Positions 8,414 through 17,598 are shown, numbered from the stretch's first letter. The stretch is DNA of 64,000 nucleotides from Bacteroidota bacterium (GCA_018266735.1 JAFDZT010000002.1:236439-300438); one strand, 5' to 3'. Numbers and translations: made by a program. Notes: generated by a model from the sequence alone, not told the origin.

Positions 8414-9714
8414 CTCGGCTCCCATACATCGATGATCATTGACGGCCTCTGCATTGCAGGGGCCGTTGTCGTTTGGAGATGTTGCTGCATGGCCGAATGC
8501 AACGCTGCACATTTCTGCTCGCTTGAGGCCTGGACCGTGGCAAGCACATCGCCCGCATGCACCACATCGCCATCGCGTTTCAAGAACGTGATCCCCGCAC
8601 GTGGGTCGATGGTGTCGGTCTCGCGAAGTCGTCCGGCACCCGCATGTAAACAGGCAACAGCGACCGATCGACCGTCGATGGGCACCAAGGTGCCTTCCGT
8701 CGTTGCCACAACGTCCTGCTTGAAGATAGGCCCCTCATCGACATATGGCCACGTCCCGCCTTGTGCGTGCAGCATTTGCTCGAACACGTCATATCCCTTG
8801 CCTTGCGACCAGACGGCGCGGACGGTCGCACGATGCTCTTCGATCGAACCGTTGAATCCGAGTTGCAACATCCGAGCAACAAGCTCTACGGTCACCTCTT
8901 CAAGATCCGCTGCTACGTCGATACCTTGCAGTGCGAGGGCGGCCTCTTCCACCTCCAGTGCATTTCCAACCGTGCGTCCAAGGATGCCGTCCATGCGCGT
9001 GAAGACGAAGGTGCATGGGAGTCCTGCAATGGCACACACGGATCGCATCGATCGGGCAAGCTCCTGTGCACCGTCGAGGGTGGACATGAATGCAGCGCCG
9101 CCCACCTTCATGTCCATCACGAGTCCGTCGAGTCCCTCGGCGAACTTCTTGCTGAGAATGCTCGACGTGATCAGTCCGACATTCTCAACCGTGCCCGTGA
9201 CGTCACGAACATGATAGAGCGTCCGGTCTGCCGGTGCGAGGTCTTCCGACTGACCCGCCATGAAGAAGTGCTGTGTGCGTAGCAGGTCGATGAGCTGCGA
9301 CATCGGTAGGATGGTGCGATACCCGGGAACACTCTCCAGTTTATCCACGGTGCCGCCGGTATGACCAAGTCCTCTTCCGCTGATCATCGGAACGGCCAGT
9401 CCGCAGGCCACGGCCAACGGCGTGAGCAAGAGCGAGACCTTGTCGCCCACACCACCCGTACTATGCTTGTCGATCGCGGGCCGAGTGCTCACGTGCTTGG
9501 GGATGTGGGCTCCGTTTGCCGCCATGGACATCGTGAGCGCCGCAACTTCCTCTGCTGCGAGACCTCGTGTGCATGCGGCCATGAGAAAGGCCCCGCATTG
9601 GGCAAGACTCACGTGTCCGTGCACGATGCCGTGCACGAACTGTTCCATTTCCTCGTTGCTCCACGAAGCTCCGTCGCGCTTTGCTCGGAGCAGTTCCTTC
9701 ACTGGACTTTTCAT
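8410..9714 (-). CDS. deoA: Thymidine/pyrimidine-nucleoside phosphorylase
   Basis: A 434-residue enzyme cleaving pyrimidine nucleosides with phosphate to base plus (deoxy)ribose-1-phosphate in nucleoside salvage. The family signature SGRGLGHTGGTVDKLE is complete, the phosphate-binding STGGVGDKVSL loop is present, and the C-terminal domain (FLKRDGDVVHAGDVLATV) is typical. The ATG at 9714 gives the normal N-terminus (MKSPVKELLRAKRDG); longer readings upstream would overlap the divergent methyltransferase gene. Whether it prefers thymidine (DeoA) or also uridine (Pdp) cannot be decided here. The 17-base gap to the divergent start holds only a plus-strand promoter box. Confidence 0.92.
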   Translation of the reverse strand: MKSPVKELLRAKRDGASWSNEEMEQFVHGIVHGHVSLAQCGAFLMAACTRGLAAEEVAALTMSMAANGAHIPKHVSTRPAIDKHSTGGVGDKVSLLLTPLAVACGLAVPMISGRGLGHTGGTVDKLESVPGYRTILPMSQLIDLLRTQHFFMAGQSEDLAPADRTLYHVRDVTGTVENVGLITSSILSKKFAEGLDGLVMDMKVGGAAFMSTLDGAQELARSMRSVCAIAGLPCTFVFTRMDGILGRTVGNALEVEEAALALQGIDVAADLEEVTVELVARMLQLGFNGSIEEHRATVRAVWSQGKGYDVFEQMLHAQGGTWPYVDEGPIFKQDVVATTEGTLVPIDGRSVAVACLHAGAGRLRETDTIDPRAGITFLKRDGDVVHAGDVLATVQASSEQKCAALHSAMQQHLQTTTAPAMQRPSMIIDVWEPS

Positions 9715-9718
9715 GTGG

Positions 9719-9726
9719 TATCTTTG
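9719..9726 (+). promoter_or_regulatory. TAnnTTTG box just before the TrmH-family gene
   Basis: TATCTTTG matches the -7 consensus. The downstream start codon GTG at 9732 is only 5 bases past the box, so transcription from it should begin at or next to the start codon, giving a leaderless mRNA. The box lies in the 17-base gap between divergent genes. Confidence 0.5.
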
Positions 9727-9731
9727 CCCTC

Positions 9732-10502
9732 GTGACACCTCAATACAACTTCCCGACTCTTTCGCAAAAGATACGCAAACTGTTCCGTGACCTCCAGCGA
9801 AGTGGTCACCGCGAAGAACATCGCCTCTTTGTTGCCGAAGGTCTGCACTGCTGTCAGGACCTCGCACATGCACATGTGATCCCACGCTTCGTCGTCGTTC
9901 GCGGCGATGCCTCTGCGCAAGCGTTGCGTCTTGCCGAGCATATGGCTGACCTTGGAGCTGAGGTCTACATCGGTACGGCAAAGGACGTCGACCATATCAC
10001 CGATGCGATCTCTCCGCAAGACATCCTTGCCGCCTTTCCCTACTTGCATGATCGGGCCATGGGCGACAAAGTGGTGATGCTGGATGCTGTGGCCGATCCT
10101 GGTAACGTTGGAACCATCATTCGCACGGCGGCATGGTTCGGGTGTACGGATGTGGTGTTGGGGCATGGCACGGCCGACGTCTACAATGCAAAGGTGGTCC
10201 GTGCTACGGCCGGTGCCTTGGCACGCATGAACATCCATCGCAGGGCCGATCTTCCATCGGTGCTCAACCAAGTGAAGGACGGTCCTATCATCGCCGCTGT
10301 GGCCCATGGCGGCATCGCACCGGACCAATGCAGAGACCTGCGACGGTTCACGCTCATCATCGGTTCGGAAGCGCATGGTGTGGATGACGAGTTGTTGCAT
10401 TCGTGCACGCACCGCGTGACCATTCCCGGTGGGAACGGCGTGGAATCGTTGAACGCCGCCATTGCTGCGGCATTACTGTGTTACGAACTCACGAGGCCGT
10501 GA
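9732..10502 (+). CDS. TrmH/SpoU-family RNA 2'-O-methyltransferase
   Basis: A 256-residue SPOUT methyltransferase that methylates ribose in rRNA or tRNA using S-adenosylmethionine. The three SpoU motifs are present: motif 1 DAVADPGNVGTIIRTAAWFG, motif 2 LIIGSEAHGVDDELL, and motif 3 IPGGNGVESLNAAIAAALL, which form the trefoil-knot SAM site. An N-terminal substrate-binding domain of ~90 residues is present. I chose GTG at 9732 because the protein then begins just before conserved residues (TLSQKIRKLF) and the promoter box is immediately upstream; an in-frame ATG at 9681 would lie upstream of that box and inside the divergent gene. The stop overlaps the next ATG (TGATG). Confidence 0.9.
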   Translation: MTPQYNFPTLSQKIRKLFRDLQRSGHREEHRLFVAEGLHCCQDLAHAHVIPRFVVVRGDASAQALRLAEHMADLGAEVYIGTAKDVDHITDAISPQDILAAFPYLHDRAMGDKVVMLDAVADPGNVGTIIRTAAWFGCTDVVLGHGTADVYNAKVVRATAGALARMNIHRRADLPSVLNQVKDGPIIAAVAHGGIAPDQCRDLRRFTLIIGSEAHGVDDELLHSCTHRVTIPGGNGVESLNAAIAAALLCYELTRP

Positions 10503-11590
10503 TGATCGGGTCGACGCAACGGCTGTTCACACCCGGACCGGTCCCCGTTCCCGACAATGTTGTGCACGCCTGTGCCGCGCAACCTCTCTACCATCGTTCT
10601 GCCGCCTTCAAAGAAACTTCGCTGCGCGTGTGGGATGCGTTGGCTCGTGTGTATCGAACACAGGCGCCCGTCGTTGTCCTCGCAGGAAGTGCCATGACAG
10701 GGATCGAAGCTGCCGTTGCATCGTTGCACGCATCGGGTGACAGCGTGCTGGTGTTGAACAACGGTCGCTTTGCCGAACGGTGCTCGACGATCCTTCGGCG
10801 GTATGGCTGCACGGTAGATGAGATCGTGGTCGACTGGGGAAAGACGATCACCAGTGAGCAAGTTGCGGCCACCCTCACATCCATGCGCACGCCCAAGGCC
10901 GTGTGGATCACGCACAGTGAGACCTCGACGGGCGTCACCCTCGACCTTCGTGCGATCGCGTCGGTGATCCGCGAGCACGCACCGCAGGCCCTGATCTGTG
11001 TGGATGCCGTCACCAGTATGGCCGTCCATCCTGTCGAGACCGATGCATGGGACCTTGACGTCGTGATCACCGGCATTCAGAAAGGTCTCTGCTGTCCACC
11101 CGGTCTTGCCTGCGTTTCGCTCAGCGAGCGGGCACAGCGTCGACTCGGATCTCTCCCGCCTCGCGCCTACACGCTCGACCTTTCCGTTGTTTTAAAGCAC
11201 TATCACGAACATCTGTTCGCATGGACACCGCCGGTGACGCTTGTTGCCGGACTGGATGTGGCTCTTGTATCGATCCTGAACGTTGGCATGGAAGCCACAT
11301 GGAAGAAGCATCAAGACGTGGCAGACCATCTTCGCTCACGACTGCGAGCGATGGGGCTGACGCTCTTTGGTGAAAGCACATCGAATGCCGTGACAGCCGT
11401 TGAACATCCGCATGCTGATCACCTCCGCCGACAACTATGGGAACAACATCAGATCGTTGTTGCCGGTGGACAGGATCGGTTGGCCGGTCGCATTCTTCGC
11501 ATTGGCACATGCGGTCCCTACACGATCCACGACATCGATCTCCTTTGTACAGCACTCGAAGACGTGCTCGCGTCGCAACCACTTCTATGA
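10502..11590 (+). CDS. Class V aminotransferase (serine-pyruvate/alanine-glyoxylate type)
   Basis: A 362-residue PLP enzyme. It has the N-terminal FTPGPVPVPDNV motif of the alanine-glyoxylate/serine-pyruvate group. Asp168 in CVDAVTSM would bind the pyridine nitrogen, and Lys194 in TGIQKGLCCPPG would form the Schiff base. These enzymes move amino groups between serine, alanine or related donors and 2-oxoacids; the hydrogenase 42-kDa-subunit-like branch also falls here. The exact substrate is uncertain. It is translationally coupled on both sides (TGATG upstream, ATGA downstream) in an operon with RNA methylation, nucleotide sanitation and DacB genes, which gives no clear pathway. Confidence 0.87.
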   Translation: MIGSTQRLFTPGPVPVPDNVVHACAAQPLYHRSAAFKETSLRVWDALARVYRTQAPVVVLAGSAMTGIEAAVASLHASGDSVLVLNNGRFAERCSTILRRYGCTVDEIVVDWGKTITSEQVAATLTSMRTPKAVWITHSETSTGVTLDLRAIASVIREHAPQALICVDAVTSMAVHPVETDAWDLDVVITGIQKGLCCPPGLACVSLSERAQRRLGSLPPRAYTLDLSVVLKHYHEHLFAWTPPVTLVAGLDVALVSILNVGMEATWKKHQDVADHLRSRLRAMGLTLFGESTSNAVTAVEHPHADHLRRQLWEQHQIVVAGGQDRLAGRILRIGTCGPYTIHDIDLLCTALEDVLASQPLL

Positions 11591-12834
11591 TCCCATCAAC
11601 GATCGTCCTGGCCACCTCCAATCAACATAAGGTGGATGAATTGCGGGCCATTCTCGAGGCACATGGACTTGACATCAACATCATTCCGGTGACCGATGTA
11701 TGGCCGGAGTACCACGTCGACGAGACCGGTTCCACATTCGAAGAGAATGCGATGCTCAAGGCATTGGCTGTTTTCGAACACACCGGCATGGCCGTACTGG
11801 CCGACGACAGCGGACTGGAAGTGAAGGCCTTGCATGGCGCTCCCGGCGTGATCAGCGCTCGCTATGCGGGCGAGCATGCGACCGATGCAGAGAACCGAAG
11901 GAAACTCCTCGCAGCCCTGACCACAACACCCGATGCAGACCGTCAGGCGCAGTTCCGTTGTGTGTTGTGTTACATGGATGGTGTCCGCGTGCTCTTTGAC
12001 GAGGGCATCGTGCACGGTACGATCTCGCGTGAAGAACGTGGTGCCCAAGGGTTCGGCTACGATCCCCTCTTCATTCCCGATGGACATGCACGGTCGTTCG
12101 CAGAGTTCGATCCACAGGAAAAGAATGCCATGAGTCATCGTGGCAGAGCAACAGCCTCACTCTTGCAACAGCTGCACGCTCTCGCGCACGAGACCGGACA
12201 TGCCTACCGCACGGATCCATTGCCCACGACCGATGCACTGATCATGGCCTCGGTTGCCGCCGTCACGCAACACGTTGCCCAGCTTCGCACAGCGATCTCA
12301 CTCTTCGTTCGCACATCGGACGATGCCATGCTCATGTACGAGGCGTTGTTACAGGCCTATCTCTTCGCAGGCTTCCCTGCCGCCCTCGATGCCCTTCTCA
12401 TCCTCGACGAAGAATGCACAGCGATCCTCGGCACGATCGCATGGCCACCGGCAGCACCGTTCGATCAACAGATGTTTCAAGAACGTGGTGCGGCTCTGTG
12501 TGAACGCATCTACGAAGGTGTGTACGAACGCATGATCCAACGACTCGGCACGGTCTCTCCCGATCTTGCACAATGGATGATCATCGAAGGATATGGGAAG
12601 ACCTTGGCACGTCCGCAACTCGACACCATCCGACGTGAACTTTGCAATGTTGCCGTGCTCGCCGCGCTCGGACGCGATCAGCAGCTCTACTCACACGTGC
12701 GCGGTGCTCTGCGCATTGGCGCCACACACGAAGACCTAAGGGCATGCGCCGACATTGTGATGGAGCAATGTGGAAAGGCGGCAGGGCTGCGGATCGAGCG
12801 CATCGTCGACCAATTGCTCGGAGATCGATCATGA
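11587..12834 (+). CDS. RdgB/HAM1 NTP pyrophosphatase fused to a carboxymuconolactone-decarboxylase-like domain
   Basis: A 415-residue two-domain protein. Residues 1-200 are a complete HAM1/RdgB enzyme: ATSNQHKVDEL, STFEENAMLKAL, LADDSGLEVKALHGAPGVIS, GFGYDPLFIPDGH and MSHRGRA. This family hydrolyses (d)ITP and XTP to monophosphates to keep deaminated purines out of nucleic acids. From about residue 212 a second all-helical domain follows, with YEALLQAYLFAGFPAALDAL and, near 340-385, RRELCNVAVLAALGRDQQLY and SHVRGALRIGATHEDL. This strongly resembles the carboxymuconolactone decarboxylase/AhpD fold. The AhpD CxxC pair is not present; one Cys (353) sits in the corresponding helix. The ATG at 11587 overlaps the upstream stop, and the fusion is uninterrupted in one frame. 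Standalone RdgB is ~200 residues, so the length is twice normal. Confidence 0.85.
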   Translation: MIPSTIVLATSNQHKVDELRAILEAHGLDINIIPVTDVWPEYHVDETGSTFEENAMLKALAVFEHTGMAVLADDSGLEVKALHGAPGVISARYAGEHATDAENRRKLLAALTTTPDADRQAQFRCVLCYMDGVRVLFDEGIVHGTISREERGAQGFGYDPLFIPDGHARSFAEFDPQEKNAMSHRGRATASLLQQLHALAHETGHAYRTDPLPTTDALIMASVAAVTQHVAQLRTAISLFVRTSDDAMLMYEALLQAYLFAGFPAALDALLILDEECTAILGTIAWPPAAPFDQQMFQERGAALCERIYEGVYERMIQRLGTVSPDLAQWMIIEGYGKTLARPQLDTIRRELCNVAVLAALGRDQQLYSHVRGALRIGATHEDLRACADIVMEQCGKAAGLRIERIVDQLLGDRS

Positions 12835-14363
12835 TCGTCCGGTGCTCCATGATCGGTATTCTCGCTTTGAGTGCGTCGACGTTGTTCGGTCAATCGCCCG
12901 GCAAAGTGGTGCCCGGTGCAGACACAATGCGCACCGAGAAGCGAATCGTACGACCAAGCCCATTGCGTGAACTGCGGGCTGATCTCGAAACCCTTGCTAC
13001 AGCTCCAGAATGGAATGGTGCACATGTTGGCGTTGCCGTTGTGTCGCTCGAAACGGGCGAGATACTCTATCGCAAGAACGAAGACAAGTACTTCATCCCT
13101 GCCTCCCTGCAAAAACTGTTCACGACGGCAACGGCCCTCTCCACGCTTGGTGCTGACCATCGATACAGCACATCGTTGTATCTCGATGGTGATTTGCAAA
13201 CGAACGGTGAGTTCAACGGGAACATCATTGTGCGCGGAAGCGGAGACCCGACGATGAGTCAGGCGTTCGGTATCGATCCGACGGCCGTGATGGACCGATG
13301 GGCACTGATCCTGGACTCCCTCGGCATTCGCAGCATCAAGGGGTCGATCATTGGTGATGACGATGTGTTCGACGATGTGGAGTATGCTGCAGGCTGGTCG
13401 TGGGACGACCTTGTGTACAGTTACGCGCCGCAGGTCTCGGGACTGAACATCGCCGACAATTCCGTTCGAGTGAGTGTTCTCTCTCCGTATGCGACCTCGG
13501 ATGTGCCGCAGATCCGATTGAGTCCCGAGAACGACTATGTACGCATCGTGAATGGACTGCGTGTGGTTGATTCGACGGGTTCGACATCGATCACGCCGCA
13601 GCGTGATTTTCGATCAAACGTGATCGATCTTACCGGTACGGTGGTGGCGGCAACACAAGATACGGCTCGTGTATCGGTGAGCGTCGACAATCCTACACTG
13701 TATGCACTGAATCTTTTGCGTACGGCGATTCAACGTCGAGGTATTCGTTTTCGCGGCGCGGTGCTTGACGTTGATGATTGGACCGATACCGTTGCCTATG
13801 AACGCTGCACGAAGATCGCAACGCACACTTCTGCTCCAATGTCGGAGATCGTGAACGTCATCAACCGCTATTCGAACAATCTCGGTGCCGAAGCCTTGCT
13901 CAAGACCATAGGCGGCATTGCCGGTGGCGAGGGCTCGTTCACACGCGGGATCGAAGAAGTGAAGATGCGTTTGCAACGCGAAGGGATCTCTTCGCAGGAT
14001 ATCACGATCGTTGACGGATCCGGGCTGTCGCGCTTCAATCTATGCACGCCACGTCAGATCACGACACTTCTTGCTTCCATGTTCCGTAGTCCGTCGGCTG
14101 CAGCATTTCGTGCCTCTCTCGCCGAACCCGGCGAACCTGGAACACTGCAACGTCGCATGCGAGACACGCGCGCCGAGCACGTGGTGCGAGCAAAAACAGG
14201 GACGATGAATGGCGTGTCCACACTGGCCGGATATGTTACGACACGCGATGGCGAGCCGCTGGCCTTTGCCATTATGATCAACAACTTCCTTGCCCCGGTC
14301 TCGATGGCGCAGAACATGCAGGACATGGTCTGCATGCGCCTCGCCTCGTTCAGTAAGAAGTAG
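12831..14363 (+). CDS. dacB: D-alanyl-D-alanine carboxypeptidase/endopeptidase (PBP4, S13 family)
   Basis: A 510-residue exported penicillin-binding protein trimming peptidoglycan stem peptides and cross-links. The signal peptide is at about 1-20. All three active-site boxes are present: Ser92-x-x-Lys95 (PASLQKLFTTA), the SxN triad Ser348-Asn349-Asn350 (INRYSNNLGAEALL), and Lys455-Thr-Gly (RAKTGTMNG). A large insert between SxxK and SxN is normal for S13 enzymes. The start at 12831 overlaps the HAM1-CMD stop (ATGA). A second S13 gene lies at 56081. It ends convergently, 2 bases from the DUF4249 gene, at a palindrome. Confidence 0.92.
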   Translation: MIVRCSMIGILALSASTLFGQSPGKVVPGADTMRTEKRIVRPSPLRELRADLETLATAPEWNGAHVGVAVVSLETGEILYRKNEDKYFIPASLQKLFTTATALSTLGADHRYSTSLYLDGDLQTNGEFNGNIIVRGSGDPTMSQAFGIDPTAVMDRWALILDSLGIRSIKGSIIGDDDVFDDVEYAAGWSWDDLVYSYAPQVSGLNIADNSVRVSVLSPYATSDVPQIRLSPENDYVRIVNGLRVVDSTGSTSITPQRDFRSNVIDLTGTVVAATQDTARVSVSVDNPTLYALNLLRTAIQRRGIRFRGAVLDVDDWTDTVAYERCTKIATHTSAPMSEIVNVINRYSNNLGAEALLKTIGGIAGGEGSFTRGIEEVKMRLQREGISSQDITIVDGSGLSRFNLCTPRQITTLLASMFRSPSAAAFRASLAEPGEPGTLQRRMRDTRAEHVVRAKTGTMNGVSTLAGYVTTRDGEPLAFAIMINNFLAPVSMAQNMQDMVCMRLASFSKK

Positions 14364-14374
14364 GACTACTTCTT
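14355..14374. terminator. Palindrome at convergent gene ends
   Basis: AAGAAGTA, a 4-base loop, then TACTTCTT: a perfect 8-bp inverted repeat covering the last codons and stop of dacB and the stop of the opposing DUF4249 gene. There is no long T-tract, so it may act as a weak bidirectional terminator or an mRNA 3' end stabiliser. Confidence 0.4.
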
Positions 14375-15235
14375 CACTTCTTTGAAGAGAAAGGTCGGCG
14401 AGGAGATGCGATACGCCGAACCGAAGACGCCAATGCCCCCCTTGATACTTCCAAGCAAGGGGTTGTAGCTCGCTCCACTCAAACGTGTGGCTTTGAACCA
14501 ATTGAACAGATTCGGATCCGGTGCATAGATCTCGACTCTATGCTTTCCGTACCACTTGAAGGCCTGCCAAGCGGTTGGCGACTGGTTGAACTGGATGAAG
14601 AACATCCGCGTGGTCTCGAACTCAAACGCCGTTCCATCATCCCGCTCCTCGTCGCGAATACGCCGGTTGGTGTCGGATGTTGGTGGTGTGAGATACTGAC
14701 CGTATCCGGAAGTGTCCTCGCACGTGACCGAGATCAACCACTGCTTGACACCTGCATCAAGCGACCAACGAATAATGAGCGAGTCCTGATAGGCCGTCTC
14801 GCTGCCAAAGCCGGGGTAGAGAAGCTCCGGCTTGGGTGGCGTGACCCATGCGAAACGATTCGGTGTGATCGTCGTGCTCGTCAACGTTTGGCCGGAGGCC
14901 TTCACGAGCAACTCGTACTTCGTCGTAGGCTTCACTCGAATGCTGGTGTCGATGGCGTCGAACCGTCCACCCAGACTATCATCTACAAAGCGCAGCGGGA
15001 TCACACCATCAGGGCTTGTGATGGTGACTTCTGCCGAACGGATCATGGCACGGCTGAACTGAAACGAGTCGGCCAACGATTGCGACGTATACACGCGCAC
15101 ACCACGGATGGGCTCGTCCACAAAGAGATAGGCCTCTACAACGATCTCGGGTGTATAGTCCTGCGGAATAGGGTCACCACATCCCACGAGGAGGGTTCCC
15201 AACAACATGACGGCAAGGATAAGAGAGTGTCGCAT
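14366..15235 (-). CDS. DUF4249-type outer-membrane lipoprotein
   Basis: A 289-residue lipoprotein with signal peptide and lipobox LLVGC (Cys19). The mature part begins with DYTPEIVVEAYLFVDEPIRG, typical of DUF4249 proteins, which in Bacteroidota sit directly downstream of a TonB-dependent receptor. Here the gene follows the TonB receptor with a gap of 2 bases, matching that arrangement. A role as a surface partner of the receptor, aiding substrate capture, is the usual inference; the substrate is unknown. The assignment rests on the N-terminal pattern and the gene pairing. Confidence 0.8.
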   Translation of the reverse strand: MRHSLILAVMLLGTLLVGCGDPIPQDYTPEIVVEAYLFVDEPIRGVRVYTSQSLADSFQFSRAMIRSAEVTITSPDGVIPLRFVDDSLGGRFDAIDTSIRVKPTTKYELLVKASGQTLTSTTITPNRFAWVTPPKPELLYPGFGSETAYQDSLIIRWSLDAGVKQWLISVTCEDTSGYGQYLTPPTSDTNRRIRDEERDDGTAFEFETTRMFFIQFNQSPTAWQAFKWYGKHRVEIYAPDPNLFNWFKATRLSGASYNPLLGSIKGGIGVFGSAYRISSPTFLFKEVKK

Positions 15236-15237
15236 GA

Positions 15238-17520
15238 TCAGAACCTCACTTCACACGATACGGTTGGGAGAATCGGGAGAAGTCGCACATCCGTGACCTC
15301 GGGAACCGGCTTGTTCGTGTCGTAATATCGGAACCAGATATCGCGACGTGAGTAGACGTTGTACACGTCGATCATGATCTTGAACGGCAGATCGAACAGT
15401 GTCGTGTTGTAATTCACATTCAAATTCAGCTGATGCGACGGAGGAAGTCGCAGTCCCCATCGTTGCGATGGGACGATCATCCCACGTCCGTTCTCCAGCC
15501 CGGGAAGCGAACCGCGGAACTGCGATGTGGCGCCGGTATAGGACTGACCCGACTGGAAGAAGAAGGAAGCACCGAGCTCCCATCGATCGTTCAGCTTATA
15601 CATGGCCGTGAACTTCAGATCGTGTCGGCGGTCGTACTTCGGACGGAACTCCGCACCGCGATTCACGCTATCGAACTGTGCCTGAACAAAACCAAGTGCG
15701 TAACCGGCCCACCCGGTGAACCGACCGATCTTCTTTTGCAGAAAGATCTCGGCTCCATAGGCCGTGCCGTTCCCGATATAGAACACCTGGCCCACCGTCT
15801 TCGACTGCGTTTGCGTTGTGTTCAATTCGTTGATGTTGTAGAGGTTCTTGTAGTACACATCAACATTCAGGTCGAACGACTCCGAAGGTCGTGTTTGCAC
15901 TGAAAGGATGTAGTGGTCTGCACGTCCGGCCGGCACGGTATTGTCCGTGGGCAACCATGTATCGAAGAAGGAGAAGTCCGGCAGGGAGGCAAGGCGCAGA
16001 TACTGGTGATAGATACCCCATGCCGCTTTCACGGTCACGTTGTCGTTCACCACATAGCTCAACGCAGCACGCGGATCGACGGTGGCAAGTCCGCTCTTCG
16101 ACCAGTAGTTCCCGCGGATACCGACTTGGGCCGACAATGCATCGGTGAACTGATAGTTCAATTGTCCGAAGGCCGAATGCACATTGTCCCACACGTCGAG
16201 CACCTGTACGGCGTTGTTGCTTGTGTCGACAACGTTGCTCGTCTGCTGTCCGCTGAAATTCTGATCGTACGTGAAATTGTACACGGTACCTTCATATCCG
16301 GTCTTCACCGTGAGCTTCTCGTTCACATACCATTCGAGAGCGAGCTTGGCACTGTAGTCTTTGATCGAATTCGTGATACCGAAGATGAATCCGCCATTGT
16401 TGCCATCGAAGCCGTTGTTGTATCGACTGGCACTCAAGGTTGCAACGCTGAAAAGATTGTCACCAAAGATGTGCGACCATCGCAATGAGCCGGCAAGGTT
16501 GCCGATGCCGACGGAGAAATCAAGTCCGGGCTGCGACAGACTCAACTTGTCCTTCGTGAGAAAACCGCTGAGCGAGACCTTATCGTCGGCGCCGAAGTCC
16601 TGTGTGATCTTCGCATTCACATCGTAGAAGTTATAGTCGGGGATCGGATTCACAGGATCTTTCGGTAGCAGTCCTGTGATCAGGTCGAAGTAACTCGTGC
16701 GGGCGCCGATGAACCACGATCCGTTCCCTACCGGTCCTTGAACGGAGGCCTTGGCAGAGATCACACCGACGCCCGCCATCCCTTCCACCTTGTCGCGATT
16801 TCCATCCTTTTGCGTGACGTTGAGCACGGCCGACATGCGTCCACCATACTCAGCAGGGAATCCGCCCTTGATCAGCTCGACATCCTTGATGGCCTCGGAG
16901 TTGAAGGCTCCGATGAATCCGAACAAGTGGGTGGGGTTGTAGACCGTCATCCCATCGAGCAGGACGAGGTTCTGGTCCGGAGATCCGCCTCGGATGTAGA
17001 GACCACTGGAGATCTGTGATGACGTGAGCACACCGGGGAGCATCTGCAGTGCACGGAAGATATCGGACTCACCGCCAATGCGCATCTGCGAGACCTGCTG
17101 CATAGGGATGTTCACCGAGCTGATGTTGATCTGGCGTCGGTCGTCTTCCCGGCGCGCTGTGATCTCCACCTCTTGCACATCCACCGATGCGGAGACCAGC
17201 GGGATCCGCATCTTCAGGGCCTCGCCTTCACGGAAGACAAGCTTGATCTCCTTGCGCTGATAGCCGATCACACTCACGACGAGCGTTCGCTCCCCAATGG
17301 GAACATTGGAGATCGAGAAGTAGCCACTCTTGTTGCTGTATGCCCCCAGCTTGGTGCCCTTGATACTGAGCGTGGCACCAACAATGGTTTCCTTCGTGAC
17401 GGAATCCTCCACAAAACCGGAAATGCTCCCAAGCGTGGGGTCCGGCGCTGTTGGCGGTTTTTTCGGGGCTGCTGAGAGGGTCGAGGCGAAAACGACGAGC
17501 AGGAAAAGGAGTACTGGCAT
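15238..17520 (-). CDS. TonB-dependent receptor with N-terminal carboxypeptidase-like domain
   Basis: A 760-residue outer-membrane receptor. The signal peptide is MPVLLFLLVVFASTLSA. A carboxypeptidase-regulatory-like beta-sandwich follows (about 35-120: GSISGFVEDSVTKETIVGAT). The plug domain is at ~130-240 (RALQMLPGVLTSSQISSGLY, IRGGSPDQNLVLLDGMTVYN, VELIKGGFPAEYGGRMSAV), and a long 22-strand-type barrel ends in an aromatic VSCEVRF. It imports a ligand using TonB energy. The ATG at 17520 is chosen since upstream in-frame ATGs would run into the divergent ferredoxin gene and remove the signal peptide from the N-terminus. It pairs with the downstream DUF4249 lipoprotein. Confidence 0.93.
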   Translation of the reverse strand: MPVLLFLLVVFASTLSAAPKKPPTAPDPTLGSISGFVEDSVTKETIVGATLSIKGTKLGAYSNKSGYFSISNVPIGERTLVVSVIGYQRKEIKLVFREGEALKMRIPLVSASVDVQEVEITARREDDRRQINISSVNIPMQQVSQMRIGGESDIFRALQMLPGVLTSSQISSGLYIRGGSPDQNLVLLDGMTVYNPTHLFGFIGAFNSEAIKDVELIKGGFPAEYGGRMSAVLNVTQKDGNRDKVEGMAGVGVISAKASVQGPVGNGSWFIGARTSYFDLITGLLPKDPVNPIPDYNFYDVNAKITQDFGADDKVSLSGFLTKDKLSLSQPGLDFSVGIGNLAGSLRWSHIFGDNLFSVATLSASRYNNGFDGNNGGFIFGITNSIKDYSAKLALEWYVNEKLTVKTGYEGTVYNFTYDQNFSGQQTSNVVDTSNNAVQVLDVWDNVHSAFGQLNYQFTDALSAQVGIRGNYWSKSGLATVDPRAALSYVVNDNVTVKAAWGIYHQYLRLASLPDFSFFDTWLPTDNTVPAGRADHYILSVQTRPSESFDLNVDVYYKNLYNINELNTTQTQSKTVGQVFYIGNGTAYGAEIFLQKKIGRFTGWAGYALGFVQAQFDSVNRGAEFRPKYDRRHDLKFTAMYKLNDRWELGASFFFQSGQSYTGATSQFRGSLPGLENGRGMIVPSQRWGLRLPPSHQLNLNVNYNTTLFDLPFKIMIDVYNVYSRRDIWFRYYDTNKPVPEVTDVRLLPILPTVSCEVRF

Positions 17521-17566
17521 AGAAACGTATGGTACGAATTGCCCACGACATTGTTGCAATCCGTCG

Positions 17567-17574
17567 TAGTTTTG
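17567..17574 (+). promoter_or_regulatory. TAnnTTTG box upstream of the ferredoxin gene
   Basis: TAGTTTTG matches the -7 consensus and lies 24 bases before the ATG at 17599, in the 78-base gap between divergent genes. TTG trinucleotides occur upstream (17539-17541, 17551-17556), but none at the ideal 17-23 base spacing. Confidence 0.5.
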
Positions 17575-17598
17575 CTCTTCTAGAGAACGAGGAACCCA

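Noticed and set aside
17522..17529. TACGTTTC on the minus strand as promoter of the TonB receptor
   Set aside because: It differs from TAnnTTTG at the last base and leaves only one base to the ATG, so transcription would begin inside the gene.
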